From Kiritimatiellota bacterium (GTDB taxonomy: Bacteria; Verrucomicrobiota; Lentisphaeria; Victivallales; JAADHT01), in contig JAADHT010000224.1 of NCBI GenBank assembly GCA_013151705.1, positions 1 to 5,898 of the forward strand: a stretch of 5,898 bases of DNA, in the 5' to 3' direction. Positions 4,836 to 5,898 of this stretch are shown here, in pieces (within the stretch, counting starts at the first letter, position 1; each line of letters opens with the position of its first letter). A program made the translations under genes and the position numbers. The notes under the pieces are model-generated. The model did not search any database. It saw only the letters and a list, made by a program, of their open reading frames with translations, and was not told the origin of the DNA.

Positions 4836-5723
4836 CTAGTATTTCCAGGGAGGCAGTTCCGGAAGCGCCTGGTCGAATTCGTCGAGCAACGATTCCTGAT
4901 AATCTCCGGCGAAAGAGCCATCGAAGAATTTATTTACTCCGTTGGACGCGAACTCCGCCCAGGACTTCTCCTCGTTTCCGGGAAGAATCGGGAAGAAAAG
5001 CGCGTTGTTGGCGCGCGCCGCCTTCAAATCGCCGGGAGCGTCGCCGACCATCAGTATTTTATTCTCGCCATATCCTTTGCCCTCGACGGCGTATTTTATA
5101 TGCTCCGTTTTCGTTCCGTGCTCCTGGCCGGCAATCAAACTCAGGTAGTGGTCTATTTTGTTCTCTTCCCACTCGCGCGTCAGCGCTTCGACAGGCGTCT
5201 GGGAAACGACCATCATATCGGCCTTGCCGTCGGCTTTCGCCAGGACATCCCTTACGCCCGGGAAAGGCGAGATGCCATGAACCATATCGGCGATCCGCTC
5301 GTTGACCTCCTTGCTCCAAGCGAGCAGAACGATGAGTTCCGGATCCTTCGTCTCCTCCACTTTCGCTTCCAGCGCCGGATTACCGAGCTTCGTCTCGACC
5401 TTGATCCAAGCGTGCATTCGCGGCAGCGCGGGAACGTCTATTTCTCTAGCCTTCATCTCCGGACGCTCACGAAGAAGTTTCAAACCCTCCTTCACCGCGA
5501 GGAAGCGGTTGCATCCACGCGTCTTGCTGTAGAGGTTCACGAACTCCCAGACCTCTCGCACGTATTTACTACCGGCCTGAAGATTCATATGTTTGATGAA
5601 CGCCGGGCAGAAACATTCTTTGTGCTTGATCTCCATCGTGTCGAAAATACATCCGTCGCTGTCGAAACAAATCATGAACTCATGATTTTTGGGAACCTCT
5701 CTCAATTGAACCACATAATCCAT
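4836..5723 (-). CDS. HAD-superfamily phosphatase
   Basis: This is a 295-residue cytoplasmic hydrolase with all four HAD motifs. Motif I is CFDSDGCIFDT with nucleophile D21 and acid/base D23. Motif II is S174 in MMVVSQTP. Motif III is probably K205 in HGTKTEH. Motif IV is GDAPGD with D228 and D232. The large insert after motif I (about 30-155, mostly helical) is a C1-type cap. This points to dephosphorylation of a small phosphorylated metabolite, plausibly a sugar phosphate, but the substrate is not readable. The ATG at 5723 is chosen because AGGAGG stands 6 nt before it; the longer frame to 5771 would need a TTG without a ribosome-binding site. The gene lies 71 nt downstream of the DeoR-type regulator and upstream of the SDR. 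Similar HAD proteins beginning DSDGC.xDTM..KH occur, as I recall, in carbohydrate loci of gut anaerobes. Confidence 0.88.
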   Translation of the reverse strand: MDYVVQLREVPKNHEFMICFDSDGCIFDTMEIKHKECFCPAFIKHMNLQAGSKYVREVWEFVNLYSKTRGCNRFLAVKEGLKLLRERPEMKAREIDVPALPRMHAWIKVETKLGNPALEAKVEETKDPELIVLLAWSKEVNERIADMVHGISPFPGVRDVLAKADGKADMMVVSQTPVEALTREWEENKIDHYLSLIAGQEHGTKTEHIKYAVEGKGYGENKILMVGDAPGDLKAARANNALFFPILPGNEEKSWAEFASNGVNKFFDGSFAGDYQESLLDEFDQALPELPPWKY

Positions 5724-5729
5724 AGCTTT

Positions 5730-5735
5730 CCTCCT
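5730..5735 (-). promoter_or_regulatory. Shine-Dalgarno AGGAGG that sets the HAD start
   Basis: A perfect AGGAGG lies 6 nt upstream of the ATG at 5721-5723. It sits inside the frame of the longer TTG-started alternative, which makes that alternative unlikely. Confidence 0.85.
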
Positions 5736-5794
5736 AAATTCGAGTTTACAAAATACGCCAAGCGGCCACAAGCCACCACTTCAGCCAACGCCGG

Positions 5795-5898
5795 TCAAGG
5801 CGTCATTATTTCCACATCCGATCTTTTCAAGGCTTCGAAAACGTCCGGTGGCGGAACGGAGTCCGTTATCAACAAGTCTATGTCTCTCAAATCCGCGA
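5795..5898 (-). CDS. DeoR/GlpR-family transcriptional regulator, C-terminal end (partial)
   Basis: The last 33 codons and a TGA stop are present; the rest lies beyond the window edge. The translation reads ADLRDIDLLITDSVPPPDVFEALKRSDVEIMTP. The segment DIDLLITDS, followed by a helix and a final VEIMTP strand, matches the closing segment of the DeoR sensor domain (DeoRC), where family members end with a pattern like IDxLITD, a helix, then VEV. DeoR-type proteins are usually repressors of sugar catabolic operons that respond to a phosphorylated sugar intermediate. The gene lies 71 nt upstream of the HAD phosphatase on the same strand, so it probably heads, or belongs to, the operon and may regulate it. 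The assignment rests on a short C-terminal stretch; the DNA-binding domain is not visible. Confidence 0.7.
   Translation of the reverse strand, partial: ADLRDIDLLITDSVPPPDVFEALKRSDVEIMTP

Overview
The window reads as a bacterial chromosome segment with every credible gene on the minus strand. Gene order in the direction of transcription (high to low coordinates) is: the C-terminal end of a DeoR/GlpR-type regulator (cut by the window edge), a HAD-superfamily phosphatase, an SDR oxidoreductase resembling the UxuB/YjmF-type D-mannonate oxidoreductases, a decayed GxxExxY gene, a pyrophosphate-type 6-phosphofructokinase, a secreted transglutaminase-like protein, then a long AT-rich gene-poor stretch and a small SHOCT-domain membrane protein. 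The host cannot be fixed from this sequence. The protein types and the style of the intergenic repeats are compatible with an anaerobic, possibly gut-associated member of the PVC group (Lentisphaerae/Kiritimatiellae-like), but that is a low-confidence impression.

Region by region: 5795-5898 is the regulator's tail. 4836-5723 and 3919-4776 are the HAD and SDR genes, each with a good Shine-Dalgarno. 3520-3911 is a 392-bp cassette carrying a broken GxxExxY gene between imperfect inverted ends built of 8-nt tandem units. 2219-3499 is pfp. 2030-2219 is a 190-bp non-coding unit with 9-bp perfect terminal inverted repeats flanked by TA, i.e. MITE-like. 1001-2014 is the transglutaminase-like gene. 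344-1000 has no convincing gene, but holds a coding-like relic joined to the SHOCT gene, a dispersed-repeat-like hairpin sequence and several short inverted repeats. 77-328 is the SHOCT gene, followed by a hairpin at the window's left end.

How the genes may work together: a DeoR-type repressor, an SDR of the hexuronate/mannonate class, a HAD sugar-phosphate-type phosphatase and a PPi-dependent phosphofructokinase suggest a sugar or sugar-acid catabolic operon feeding glycolysis (inference). Conceptually removing the two insertions leaves tight operon junctions: 27 nt between the SDR stop and the pfp start, and 12 nt between the pfp stop and the transglutaminase start, with the Shine-Dalgarno intact in both. 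The clearest signal here is therefore a compact operon hit twice, exactly at gene junctions, by two different small elements.
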